A stretch of DNA of 64,000 nt from Pseudonocardia benzenivorans CB1190 (GTDB taxonomy: Bacteria > Actinomycetota > Actinomycetes > Mycobacteriales > Pseudonocardiaceae): positions 4,526,001-4,590,000 of the forward strand of contig NC_015312.1 of NCBI RefSeq assembly GCF_000196675.2, written 5' to 3'. Position 1 is the first letter of the stretch; every line of letters starts with the position of its first letter. Of the stretch, positions 33,850-41,671 are shown in pieces. Below the pieces are notes generated by a model, which saw only the letters and a list, made by a program, of their open reading frames with translations, was not told where the DNA came from and did no database searches. A program made the position numbers and the translations under genes.

Positions 33850-35196
33850 TCACGAGCGGCCGTTGCCGCGCCCCTTGTCGTGTCCCTTGGCCTTGCCGTT
33901 GTTCGACTTCGCCGCCGTGGTCGGCGTCGTCGCAGCTCCCGCGTCGGCGTCGCGGACACTGTCGCCGGCTGCGGCGTCGCGGGGCCTGTCGTTCGCCGCG
34001 GAGTCGCGGGCTGCGGCGTCGCGCGCCGCATCGTCAGCAGCATCGTCGTCGAGTGTCCCGGTCGTGCCCGCGTCCGGCGTGGTCCCGGCCGCCGGCGTCG
34101 CGGGCGGCTCGGTGCCGGCCGCGGCCGCGGGACCGGCGCGACCCGCCGACGAGGCCCGGGTCCGCTCGGCCACGACCACGCGGGACCCGCCGTCCGTGGA
34201 CGGATCCGGGCCCGCCTTCGCGGGCGCATCCAGCACGGCCGGGGTGTCGGCGACGACGGCGTCGGCCCCTACCAGGTCCGGCACCCGGCTGACACCCAGT
34301 CCGACGACGCCCAGCGCCACCGCCGCCGCGAGCACGCGCGCCACACGACGACCCCGGGCCGCCGCCGCGGCGTCCCGGCCGGCGAGCCGGGTCGCGACGG
34401 TGCCGGCGTCCGGGCGACGGTCCGGGTCGTCGGCGGTCATCCGGCGCAGCAGCGCGGCGAGGCCGGTGGGAAGCTCGGCCGGCACCCGTGGGCTCCGGTG
34501 GAGCCGGGCGACGGCCGACTCGACCAGCCCGCCCGGGTACTCCCGTCGCCCGGTGAGCGCCTCGAGCAGGACCAGACCCAGCGCGTAGACGTCGGCCGCC
34601 GGACCGACGCGGCTGCCGCGCACCTGCTCCGGAGCCATGTAGGCGGGTGTCCCGACGGTGGCGCCCGTCTCGGTCAGCTGGGTCGCCTCGACGAGCCGGG
34701 AGACCCCGAAGTCGGTGAGGAACGGGCGTCCGGTGCCGTCGAGAAGGATGTTGGCGGGTTTGACGTCGCGATGGACGACCCCGTGCGCGTGGACGTGGGC
34801 CAACGTCGAGGCCAGCCGTGCCCCGAGGGCGGTCACCTCGCTCACGTCCATCGGCCCGCGGCGGATCGTGGTCTGCAGGGTCTCGCCGTCGACGAACCGC
34901 GTGACCAGGAAGGGGTGCGGGCCGGCGAGACCGGCGTCGACGATCCGGGCGAGTCCGGGATGGTGCAGACCGCGCAGCAGCCTCACCTCGCCCGCGAACC
35001 GGGCGGCGACGGTCGGGTCCGACGTCGCATGCAGCACCTTGACGGCGACCTCGGTGCCGGTGGAGACGTCCGTCGCCCGGTAGACGCTTGCCGTCCCGCC
35101 GACGCCGACCAGTCCGCCGAGTCGATACCGTCCCGGCAGCTCCGGGCCCCACGCGGGTTGGTCTCCGAGATCGGTTCCGTGGACCGTGGCGGTCAT
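33850..35196 (-). CDS. membrane Ser/Thr protein kinase (PknB/Hanks type)
   Basis: 448 residues. The kinase domain has LVGVGGTASVYRA, VAVKVL (K53), HRDVKPANIL (D144), TDFGVSR (D162) and GTPAYMAPEQ. A single membrane segment is at about residues 285-302. The outside part has no PASTA repeats. Instead it is an Ala/Asp/Arg low-complexity run (AADDAARDAAARDSAAND) ending in a Lys/Gly/Asn-rich tail (NNGKAKGHDKGRGNGRS). ATG at 35196 is taken as start because an in-frame ATG at 35292 lies inside the promoter. It may tune the nearby STAS/SpoIIE switch; that link is inferred from position. Confidence 0.9.
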   Translation of the reverse strand: MTATVHGTDLGDQPAWGPELPGRYRLGGLVGVGGTASVYRATDVSTGTEVAVKVLHATSDPTVAARFAGEVRLLRGLHHPGLARIVDAGLAGPHPFLVTRFVDGETLQTTIRRGPMDVSEVTALGARLASTLAHVHAHGVVHRDVKPANILLDGTGRPFLTDFGVSRLVEATQLTETGATVGTPAYMAPEQVRGSRVGPAADVYALGLVLLEALTGRREYPGGLVESAVARLHRSPRVPAELPTGLAALLRRMTADDPDRRPDAGTVATRLAGRDAAAAARGRRVARVLAAAVALGVVGLGVSRVPDLVGADAVVADTPAVLDAPAKAGPDPSTDGGSRVVVAERTRASSAGRAGPAAAAGTEPPATPAAGTTPDAGTTGTLDDDAADDAARDAAARDSAANDRPRDAAAGDSVRDADAGAATTPTTAAKSNNGKAKGHDKGRGNGRS

Positions 35197-35550
35197 CGCG
35201 TCGGGTTCCGTTCGCGGTCGGGGCGGGCCGCGTGCGCGCCCGCCGTCGGTGGGTGGCAGGCGCCGGGGAGCAGCGCCGTCCGTCGATGACATTGCCCGCC
35301 CACGACAGTCGGAAACACGATCGTGGGCCCGTTGTCGTCACACGCAGTGCCCGGCGGGACGAGTCGATGTCGCTCCCGGTCGCCACCCGAGGTCCGACCG
35401 GCGCAGGCCGGGGTGCGCGTCCGGGTGTCCCCGTCCCGCCGACCAGCGCAACCTCTCGGTCCGGCGGGTCTCGCGGCGCTCCCGACCGCTTGGGCCGCCG
35501 ACGGTGGGGAAAGCAGGGCGCGAGCGCGACCGTCGACGGAGGAGCGGATC
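35197..35550. other. intergenic region, 354 bp, between divergent genes
   Basis: Holds the minus-strand stress promoter of the kinase (35292-35316) and its leader of about 90 nt. On the plus side GGAGGAGCGGATC just before 35551 is the ribosome site of the acidic-protein gene. No plus-strand promoter could be fixed confidently, and no further gene is supported. Confidence 0.5.
35292..35316 (-). promoter_or_regulatory. SigB/SigF-type stress promoter of the kinase gene
   Basis: On the minus strand GTTT (35313-35316), 15-bp spacer, GGGCAA (35292-35297). Transcription would start near 35285, which rules out the ATG at 35292 as the kinase start. Confidence 0.55.
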
Positions 35551-36729
35551 ATGAACGAGCGATCACCGGCCGAGCTGGCGAACTTCAGCGGCTACTTCAT
35601 GATCGGGACGCGCAGGGTCGACGTGCAGATCCGCGTCGAGGACACCGCCGCCGACGAGGAGCAGTCCGCGGAGACGTCCGGGCGCGCCGACGTCACCGCA
35701 CCCTCCGACGACTCCCGGACCGGCGAGACGGCCGCGACCGACCGGGACTCCGACGACGCCTCCGACGACGCCGAGACCGACGAGTCCGGTTCCGGGATCA
35801 CCGGCTCGGGCGGCCCGGACTCGGACGCGGCCGACGAGGACGACGAGGCGGCCGACGACGAGGCCGCCGACGACGAGGACGACGAGGCCGCCGAGGATTG
35901 GGACGAGGACGAGGAGCCTGTCGACGACGCCGACGACACCGGCTCTGTCGGGACCGAGACGGACGACGACACCGAGGACGCCTCCTCCCCGGACGACGAC
36001 GAGTTCGACGGGACCGAGGACGACCACACCGAGGACGACGACACCGAGGACGAGATCGACGAGCCCGACGACGAGACCGCGGACGTGGCGGACGCGGAGG
36101 ACTCCGACGAGGAGGACTCGGACGACGAAGACTCCGACGAAGACTCTGACGAGGACGAGGACGAGGACGTCGGGCTGACCGACTCCGACGAGGAGACCGA
36201 CCCCGGCGGGCAGACGGTCGACGACCCGGACCAGGAGACCGACGAGGGCGAGCATCAGCCCGCGGGCACCCGCCTCGAGGGGCTCCTCCGACCCCGACGA
36301 CGTACGTCCGGCGGAGGCACCGAGGTGGCGACCGAACGCCGCCCTCGCCGCGCGACGGGAGCACGCCGGCGCGCGCCTGAGGAGGACACGGAGCCACGGC
36401 GGTCGGACCGGTCCTCATCGCGCCGCGACGATTCCGGCCGGGCGGGGCACGCCGGCTCCCGCCGCGAGCGGTCGGGCGACGCGGGACAGCGCGACGCAGG
36501 AACCCGGGAGGCGGGACGCCGGGACGCGGGACGTCACGATCCGGGAGGTCGCAAGGCGGCCGCCGAACGCACCCGCGCGTCGGGTGACGCCGACGCCGGC
36601 GCCCGCACGCCGCCACCACGCCGGAAGGCCACCCGCGAGGCGGGCCCGCCGGAGACCGGCGTCGACGAGCAGGGCACGCGGGCGCGCGCGGCGCGCGGCA
36701 CCGGGCGGCGGGGCCGCGCGCAGCGATGA
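35551..36729 (+). CDS. extreme acidic/basic low-complexity protein, ParA-operon
   Basis: 392 residues in three parts. Residues 1-30 (NERSPAELANFSGYFMIGTR) look ordered and end in RRVDVQIRVED. Residues 31-245 are almost only Asp, Glu, Ala, Ser and Thr (ADDEAADDEDDEAAEDWDED). Residues 246-392 are Arg-rich (RPRRRTSGGGTEVATERRPR). Such charge segregation predicts a disordered, possibly phase-separating protein. The ParA-type ATPase start overlaps its stop (ATGA). By analogy with McdB-like adaptors, it could link a cargo to the ATPase; nothing in the sequence proves this. ATG follows GACGGAGGAG. Confidence 0.75.
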   Translation: MNERSPAELANFSGYFMIGTRRVDVQIRVEDTAADEEQSAETSGRADVTAPSDDSRTGETAATDRDSDDASDDAETDESGSGITGSGGPDSDAADEDDEAADDEAADDEDDEAAEDWDEDEEPVDDADDTGSVGTETDDDTEDASSPDDDEFDGTEDDHTEDDDTEDEIDEPDDETADVADAEDSDEEDSDDEDSDEDSDEDEDEDVGLTDSDEETDPGGQTVDDPDQETDEGEHQPAGTRLEGLLRPRRRTSGGGTEVATERRPRRATGARRRAPEEDTEPRRSDRSSSRRDDSGRAGHAGSRRERSGDAGQRDAGTREAGRRDAGRHDPGGRKAAAERTRASGDADAGARTPPPRRKATREAGPPETGVDEQGTRARAARGTGRRGRAQR

Positions 36730-37724
36730 GGCACGGGCGGGCCAGGCGGCCGGACGCGGCCGCGCGCAGGGAGGCGGAGATGGACGGGCGCGACCGTGGG
36801 GCGGCGCTGTCGCGGGTCGTCGCCGTCGTCAACGACAAGGGCGGGGTCGGCAAGACCTCGCTCGCCGCGAACCTGGGGGGCCAGTTCGCCGCGGCGGGCT
36901 ACCGCTGCCTGCTCGTGGACCTCAACCGCCAGGCGAACCTCTCCGACGACCTCGGCTACCGCGACTCCCCCGACGACGACCAGGGCGCCGGGCTGCTGGC
37001 GGCGGTGATCGGGGGGACTCCGGTGCGGCCGTTGCGCGACGTCCGGCCGCAGCTCGACGTCGTCTGCGGCGGTGCGCGACTCGAGGACCTCACCCCGGTG
37101 ATGGTCTCGCGGCTCCAGCACCACGGGCGGGAGGCGTTCACCGTGCTCGGCGACGTCCTCGCGCCAGTGGCCGGGGACTACGAGATCGTCTTCATCGACT
37201 GCCCTCCCGAGTCGACGATCCTCTCCGATCTCGCCCTCGCGGCGGCTCGGTGGGTCCTGATGCCGACGAAGACCGACGTCGGGGGCCTCGTCGGGATCGG
37301 GCTGGTCGCCGAGCGGTTCGTGCTGGCTCGCGAGATCAACCCACAGCTCGGGCTGCTCGGTGTCGTCCTGTTCGGCACGGGCAGCCGCTCCCGGGCCATC
37401 CACGCGGAGGCCAACGCGGCGATCGACCGGGCGTTCGGCGACGACTCGCCGCGGTTCCGCACGACCATCCGGCACGCCGAACGCACCGCCCAGGACGCCC
37501 GCAGGCTCGGCAAACTGGCCCACGAGCTGGAGATCGAGGTCGCGCACCAGCCGGTGTGGTGGGAGTCGTTGCGCGCCGGCACCCGGACGCCGCGTGTCGC
37601 CGCGACCGCGGCGAACGTCGCCGGCGACTACCGCGCGCTCGGCGTGGAGATCCTGACCGCGCTGCAGGCGGCGGAGGAGGCCGAACCACCCGAGCCGGCC
37701 GGACGTGGGAAGGAGCACCGGTGA
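36726..37724 (+). CDS. ParA/MinD-family ATPase
   Basis: 332 residues. The deviant Walker A is NDKGGVGKTS (residues 36-45), with the signature lysine K38 and K43. LLVDLNRQANLSDDLG is Walker A', and YEIVFIDCPPESTILSD is Walker B. This class dimerises on ATP and binds DNA or membrane. A basic C-terminal region is present (ERTAQDARRLGKLAHELEIE). The N-terminal 28 residues are an Arg-rich extension; ATG at 36780 is a possible alternative start. There is no ParB and no parS cluster next to it. Instead it is coupled to a charged disordered protein upstream and a winged-helix protein downstream. Positioning of a cargo, rather than chromosome segregation, is the inference. Confidence 0.88.
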   Translation: MRHGRARRPDAAARREAEMDGRDRGAALSRVVAVVNDKGGVGKTSLAANLGGQFAAAGYRCLLVDLNRQANLSDDLGYRDSPDDDQGAGLLAAVIGGTPVRPLRDVRPQLDVVCGGARLEDLTPVMVSRLQHHGREAFTVLGDVLAPVAGDYEIVFIDCPPESTILSDLALAAARWVLMPTKTDVGGLVGIGLVAERFVLAREINPQLGLLGVVLFGTGSRSRAIHAEANAAIDRAFGDDSPRFRTTIRHAERTAQDARRLGKLAHELEIEVAHQPVWWESLRAGTRTPRVAATAANVAGDYRALGVEILTALQAAEEAEPPEPAGRGKEHR

Positions 37725-38380
37725 CCCGACGCGACACGACGACGGGAGACGGCTTGGCCTCGGCGTTCGGACCGGCCGCGGCGTCCCGGACCCGGGCCCG
37801 GCCGCCACGCCCGACCGGCACGGCGTCCGACGACCACTCCCAGCCCCGTGCGGCATCCCGGGACGGACGTGGCCACGCCGCCGACGGGGGCCGTCGCGCG
37901 GCAGCGGAGCCCGACCGGTCGCGCGTCGACCGCGGCGGCCCGACCCGACGGTCGTCCCACGGAGAGGCGGACGATCCGGCGCCCGCGGTCCGGCAGAGCG
38001 ACCGACGTCCGGGCCGTGCCGACCACCCCGCCGCCCCGCGCCGCCGGACGCGACCGATCGTCGTCCGTGACGCCCACCAGGTGGACATGATCCTGCTCGC
38101 GGTGCTCGAACAGGGGCCGCGGACCCGGGCCGCGTTGCTCGACCTGGGGACGACGCGCGCGGCGGGCCGGATCGTCCCGGCCCGCGAGCAGGTCATCCGC
38201 AGGCTGGGGCATCTCGAACGCAACCGTCTGGTGCGCCGCGGCGCCGACCGCCGGTACCGGGTGACCGCCGTCGGGGCCCGGATCCTGGCGAGCCGCGTCC
38301 AGCGGTGGCGGGTGTTCGTCGGGGCGATCGAGGCGCTGCTCGGCGACGACCGCGGCGGACGGGGCCACCCGGCGGCGTGA
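37721..38380 (+). CDS. winged-helix DNA-binding protein of the ParA operon
   Basis: 219 residues. The first 110 are Arg/Asp/Pro-rich and disordered (TRARPPRPTGTASDDHSQPR). Residues 112-205 look like a PadR/MarR-type winged helix: HQVDMILLAVLEQGPRTRAA, VIRRLGHLERNRLVRRGADR and RYRVTAVGARILASRV. GTG at 37721 overlaps the ParA stop (GTGA). It occupies the place of ParB but has no ParB motif. It could be the DNA anchor or the repressor of the operon. Confidence 0.7.
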   Translation: MTRRDTTTGDGLASAFGPAAASRTRARPPRPTGTASDDHSQPRAASRDGRGHAADGGRRAAAEPDRSRVDRGGPTRRSSHGEADDPAPAVRQSDRRPGRADHPAAPRRRTRPIVVRDAHQVDMILLAVLEQGPRTRAALLDLGTTRAAGRIVPAREQVIRRLGHLERNRLVRRGADRRYRVTAVGARILASRVQRWRVFVGAIEALLGDDRGGRGHPAA

Positions 38381-38464
38381 CCCGGCGGGACCGGTCGGCT
38401 ATCCGCCCAGGAACGTGGTCCTGGACGGGTTCCGCAGGGCCTCGCGGGTGCGAGGATGTCGCCC

Positions 38465-38836
38465 ATGACCGAGCCCGACCGTGGACCGTTCGGCAATGAG
38501 CCGTCGGGCTCGGTGCGGCTCCACGAGGTCCCCGGGGGCGTGGTGCTGGTCGTGACCGGTCCGCTCGACCTCTCCCTCGCTCCGCGGCTGCGGCGGGAGG
38601 TACTGCGGGCGGTCCGGCTGCGGCCGGCGACGCTGGTGATCGACCTGAGCGCGAGCACGTTCCTCGCCTCCGTCGGGATGGCGGAGCTCGTCCGCGCCCA
38701 CCGGACGGCGGGCGCCGGTGTGACCGTCCGGATCGTCGCGGCGGGCCCGCTGTTGCTGCGTCCGCTGGAGCTGACCAGGCTCACCGACGAGCTCGAGATC
38801 CGTTCGACGCTGCACGACGCGCTCGCGGAGGCCTGA
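38465..38836 (+). CDS. STAS-domain anti-sigma factor antagonist
   Basis: 123 residues. VVLVVTGPLDLSLAPRLRRE, TLVIDLSASTFLASVGMAEL and a last helix TDELEIRSTLHDALAEA give a complete STAS domain. The phosphorylatable position is in ASTFLASVGM, where S52-S58 provides serines, so a kinase/phosphatase switch is possible here. ATG at 38465 is favoured by GAGG 10 nt upstream; ATG at 38456 is possible. The SpoIIE-type phosphatase gene begins 3 nt after its stop, forming a partner-switching pair; the HATPase kinase is not in the window. Confidence 0.85.
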   Translation: MTEPDRGPFGNEPSGSVRLHEVPGGVVLVVTGPLDLSLAPRLRREVLRAVRLRPATLVIDLSASTFLASVGMAELVRAHRTAGAGVTVRIVAAGPLLLRPLELTRLTDELEIRSTLHDALAEA

Positions 38837-38839
38837 CCG

Positions 38840-40441
38840 ATGCCCCGCCCGGCCGCGCTCAGCTCGCTGGCGGCGCTGCTGACGGGCCCGGACGGACGAC
38901 CCGTCCCGGTCGAACGCGTCGTGCTCACGGCCGCACAACGGTCGTTGCTGTGCCCCTGCGACGGCGCGTCGCCCATGGTGTTCGTCCCCGATCCCGACGT
39001 ACTCGCCGCACTGGTCCGGGGAGCGACCGCAGGCGTCGTCGTGACCGCCGAGGCCGGTCTCGCCGGCGACGACGGCGCCGGGCCGCCGCCCGGGGGTGCG
39101 GTCGCGCTGGTCGCCCGGACCGACGTCGGCGAGGGACACCGGCGTGTCCTCGAGGCCTTCGCGGCGGGGACCGCGGCGGTGCAGCACACCGTCGACGTCC
39201 TGCGCGCCGAGGCCGCGGTGATCGACGCGCTCAACTCGGTGGGCCGCCGGCTCACCGCACAGCTCGATCTCGACCGGGTCGTGCAGGACGCCACCGACGC
39301 CGCCACCACCGCCGTCGGGGCCGCGTTCGGGGCGTTCTTCTACAACCTCGTCGACCAGTTCGGCGAGTCCTACACCCTCTACACGCTCTCCGGGGCGCCC
39401 CGGGAGGCGTTCGAGCGCTTCCCGATGCCGCGCAACACCGCCGTCTTCGCCCCGACCTTCGACGGCGAGGGCACCGTCCGCAGCCCGGACATCACCGTCG
39501 ACCCGCGTTTCGGGCGCAACGCGCCCTACCACGGGATGCCCGAGGGGCACCTGCCGGTGCGCAGCTACCTCGCGGTCCCGGTGATCTCCCCGACCAGCGG
39601 CGAGGTGCTCGGCGGCTTCTTCTTCGGCCATCCCGAACCGGGCCGGTTCACCGACCGGCACGAGTACCTGGCGGAGGGCATCGCCGGCTACTCGGCCATC
39701 GCGCTGGACAACTCGCGGCTCTTCGAACGGGAACGCAACCTCGCCCGCGAGCTGTCCCGCAGCATGCTGCCCGAGGCGCCCCCGGTCGCGGGCCTGGAGA
39801 TCGTCACCCGCTACCTGCCCGCCGCCACCGGGTCGAAGATCGGCGGGGACTGGTTCGACGTCATCCCGCTGCCCGGGGATGCGACCGCGTTCGTGATCGG
39901 CGACGTGGTCGGGCACGGGGTCACCGCCGCGACCGTCATGGGCCAGGCCCGGACCGCGGTCCGCTGCTACGCGGTGCTCGGCCTGCCGCCCTCCCGGGTG
40001 CTGCACCAGACGTCGGCCGTCCTGTCGGCGTTCACCGCAAGCACGTTCGTGACCTGCTTCTACGCCGTGCACTCCGCCGACGGCACACTGCGCTACGCCA
40101 ACGCCGGGCACCTCCCCGCGCTCCTCAGGCACGTCGACGGCACGCTCACGGAGTTCGGCGAGGCGCTCGGCCAGCCGCTCGGCGTCGGCGCGTCGTTCCC
40201 CGAACGCACCATCCGGTTCGGCATCGGCGACGAACTGCTGCTCTACACCGACGGGCTCGTCGAGAGCCGGACGCGCGACCTCACCGTCGGCATGGGGTGG
40301 TTGCGCAGCGCCGTCGCGGCGCTGCCACGCCCGGTCACCGCCGAGCTGTGCGACGGGCTGGTCGCGGAGCTGACCGGCGGCGCCCACGACGACGACGTCG
40401 CCCTCATCCACGTCCGCAACACCGGCCGCGGCGTGGCGTGA
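38840..40441 (+). CDS. GAF-SpoIIE PP2C phosphatase
   Basis: 533 residues. A poorly conserved first 115 residues (with CPCDGASPMVF) precede a GAF domain (residues 120-305; LNSVGRRLTAQLDLDRVVQD, YLAVPVISPTSGEVLGGFFF). The linker helix RELSRSMLPEAPPVAGLEIV leads into the SpoIIE phosphatase: GGDWFDVIPL near residue 335, VIGDVVGHGVTAA, LLLYTDGLVES and DDDVALIHV. It should dephosphorylate the STAS protein encoded 3 nt upstream when its GAF domain senses a signal, freeing a stress sigma factor. Confidence 0.92.
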   Translation: MPRPAALSSLAALLTGPDGRPVPVERVVLTAAQRSLLCPCDGASPMVFVPDPDVLAALVRGATAGVVVTAEAGLAGDDGAGPPPGGAVALVARTDVGEGHRRVLEAFAAGTAAVQHTVDVLRAEAAVIDALNSVGRRLTAQLDLDRVVQDATDAATTAVGAAFGAFFYNLVDQFGESYTLYTLSGAPREAFERFPMPRNTAVFAPTFDGEGTVRSPDITVDPRFGRNAPYHGMPEGHLPVRSYLAVPVISPTSGEVLGGFFFGHPEPGRFTDRHEYLAEGIAGYSAIALDNSRLFERERNLARELSRSMLPEAPPVAGLEIVTRYLPAATGSKIGGDWFDVIPLPGDATAFVIGDVVGHGVTAATVMGQARTAVRCYAVLGLPPSRVLHQTSAVLSAFTASTFVTCFYAVHSADGTLRYANAGHLPALLRHVDGTLTEFGEALGQPLGVGASFPERTIRFGIGDELLLYTDGLVESRTRDLTVGMGWLRSAVAALPRPVTAELCDGLVAELTGGAHDDDVALIHVRNTGRGVA

Positions 40442-40525
40442 GCGAGGACGAGGACGAGGACGTCGAGCAGGACATCGAGCGATCAGCCGGCGCGTGGCCA
40501 CGACCTGAGCGCGGCCCCGCCGTCG

Positions 40526-40825
40526 TCAGCGCATCGCCTTCTCGGTGGTCTTCTGCAGGATTTCCGGCAGGTCGGTGCCGCGCTTCTCCTTGCTGTACAG
40601 GTCGAGCCGGTTCGTCGCCTCCGCGAACCGCAGGAACGTGTCCACACTGGCGACGACGATGCGTGCGTCGATCGTCAGCAGCTCGATCCCGACGATCGAC
40701 ACCCGGACGAAGACGTCGATCACCAGGCCCTTGTCCAGGATCAGCTCGACGACGTCGGCCAGCCCGCTCGACCCGCCCCCGCCCGACCGCTGCACATGGC
40801 CACCGCCGCGTGTCGCCACCGACAT
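40526..40825 (-). CDS. gvpA: gas vesicle structural protein GvpA/GvpJ
   Basis: 99 residues. The shell-forming core is plain: LADVVELILDKGLVIDVFVR, VSIVGIELLTIDARIVVASV and DTFLRFAEATNRL match the GvpA/GvpJ helix-strand-strand-helix. A Gly-rich N-terminus and a Lys-rich tail (SKEKRGTDLPEILQKTTEKA) flank it. No gvpF, gvpG, gvpK, gvpL, gvpN, gvpO or gvpS gene is in the window, so it is an orphan here. GAGGAGGAGGGCGG precedes the ATG and a sigma-stress promoter lies 27 bp further upstream. It could build a GvpA-based structure with genes elsewhere, or a different assembly. Confidence 0.88.
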   Translation of the reverse strand: MSVATRGGGHVQRSGGGGSSGLADVVELILDKGLVIDVFVRVSIVGIELLTIDARIVVASVDTFLRFAEATNRLDLYSKEKRGTDLPEILQKTTEKAMR

Positions 40826-40851
40826 CCCGCCCTCCTCCTCGACGAGCCGGA

Positions 40852-40876
40852 GTACCCGTCCGGGCGAGTCCGAACC
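40852..40876 (-). promoter_or_regulatory. SigB/SigF-type stress promoter of gvpA
   Basis: On the minus strand GGTT (40873-40876), 15-bp spacer, GGGTAC (40852-40857): a full match to the actinobacterial SigB/SigF consensus. Transcription would start near 40845, 20 nt before the gvpA ATG. Confidence 0.7.
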
Positions 40877-40954
40877 ACGCTCGGTGACCGGACCGGGTCG
40901 TCCGGCCTCGCCGACCGGCCACCTGAGCAACCGTCGGCGGCGCGGCGTCGGCGG

Positions 40955-41386
40955 TCAGGCGGGGTATCCCGCGTCCGCGAGCGCGGCCGTCGCGATCTTC
41001 ATGTCGTCGGAGTAGTGCCCGCCCGACACCCCGATACCCCCGACGACGGCGCCGCCGACCCTGATCGGATAGCCACCTCCGAAGACGACCAGGCGCGAGG
41101 TGTGGACGATGCCGTCCGCCAGCGGGGCGTCATCCTTGATGAAGTCGTGCCACTCGTGCGTGGCCAGTCCGAACGACGCGGCGGTGTAGGCCTTGTCCTG
41201 CGCGATCTGGACGGTGAGCAGCGCGGCGCCGTCCATCCGGACGAAGCCCTTCAGCACGCCGGAGTTGTCGACGACTGCGATGGCGCTCGCCTGGCCGTGC
41301 ACCTCGGACGCGGCGACCGCGGTGTCGAGGAGCGTGCGGGCCAGGGCAGCACTGACCGTCGGCGGCGCGAAGGTGGGAGCGGACAT
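40955..41386 (-). CDS. GlcG/HbpS family protein
   Basis: 143 residues. SALARTLLDTAVAASEVHG, AIAVVDNSGVLKGFVRMDGA, AQDKAYTAASFGLATHEW, VVFGGGYPIRVGGAVVGGIG and VSGGHYSDDMKIATAALADA form the complete GlcG/HbpS domain (haem-binding or regulatory octamers, e.g. Streptomyces HbpS; also found with glycolate and diol catabolic genes). No signal peptide is visible, so it should be cytosolic, unlike HbpS. Function here unknown. The 285 bp before it, shared with paaX-like 41672, show no clear operator. Confidence 0.85.
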   Translation of the reverse strand: MSAPTFAPPTVSAALARTLLDTAVAASEVHGQASAIAVVDNSGVLKGFVRMDGAALLTVQIAQDKAYTAASFGLATHEWHDFIKDDAPLADGIVHTSRLVVFGGGYPIRVGGAVVGGIGVSGGHYSDDMKIATAALADAGYPA

Positions 41387-41671
41387 GCCGGCGCGATCTA
41401 CGTGTCGCGGCCCGGATCACGCGCGGCGGGAACGGCTCGGAGGGGCACATGGCGCTCGGCGCAGGTCCGGACGCGCCCGGGTGCATCGCGCCCACGCCGA
41501 GCTCGTCCGGCAGAGCTCGGCCGACAACCGTCGCGACCGTGGCAGGCCGACGAGCATCGCGGCGAGTACGGGTGTTCACCGAGCGACACGCTCCGGCGGG
41601 GCCCGTGCGACGGCCGTGGCACGCGCCGCGTCCCGAGCGGTGCGCGGACCGCGGCCGGTTAGGGTGACGAC

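Noticed and set aside
35197..35292. N-terminal extension of the kinase to the ATG at 35292
   Set aside because: That ATG overlaps the GGGCAA -10 of the stress promoter, and the extension is low-complexity without homology.
36726..38380. Classical ParAB-parS segregation locus
   Set aside because: No ParB motif in the third gene and no repeated parS-like 16-mers nearby; a lone winged helix is not ParB.
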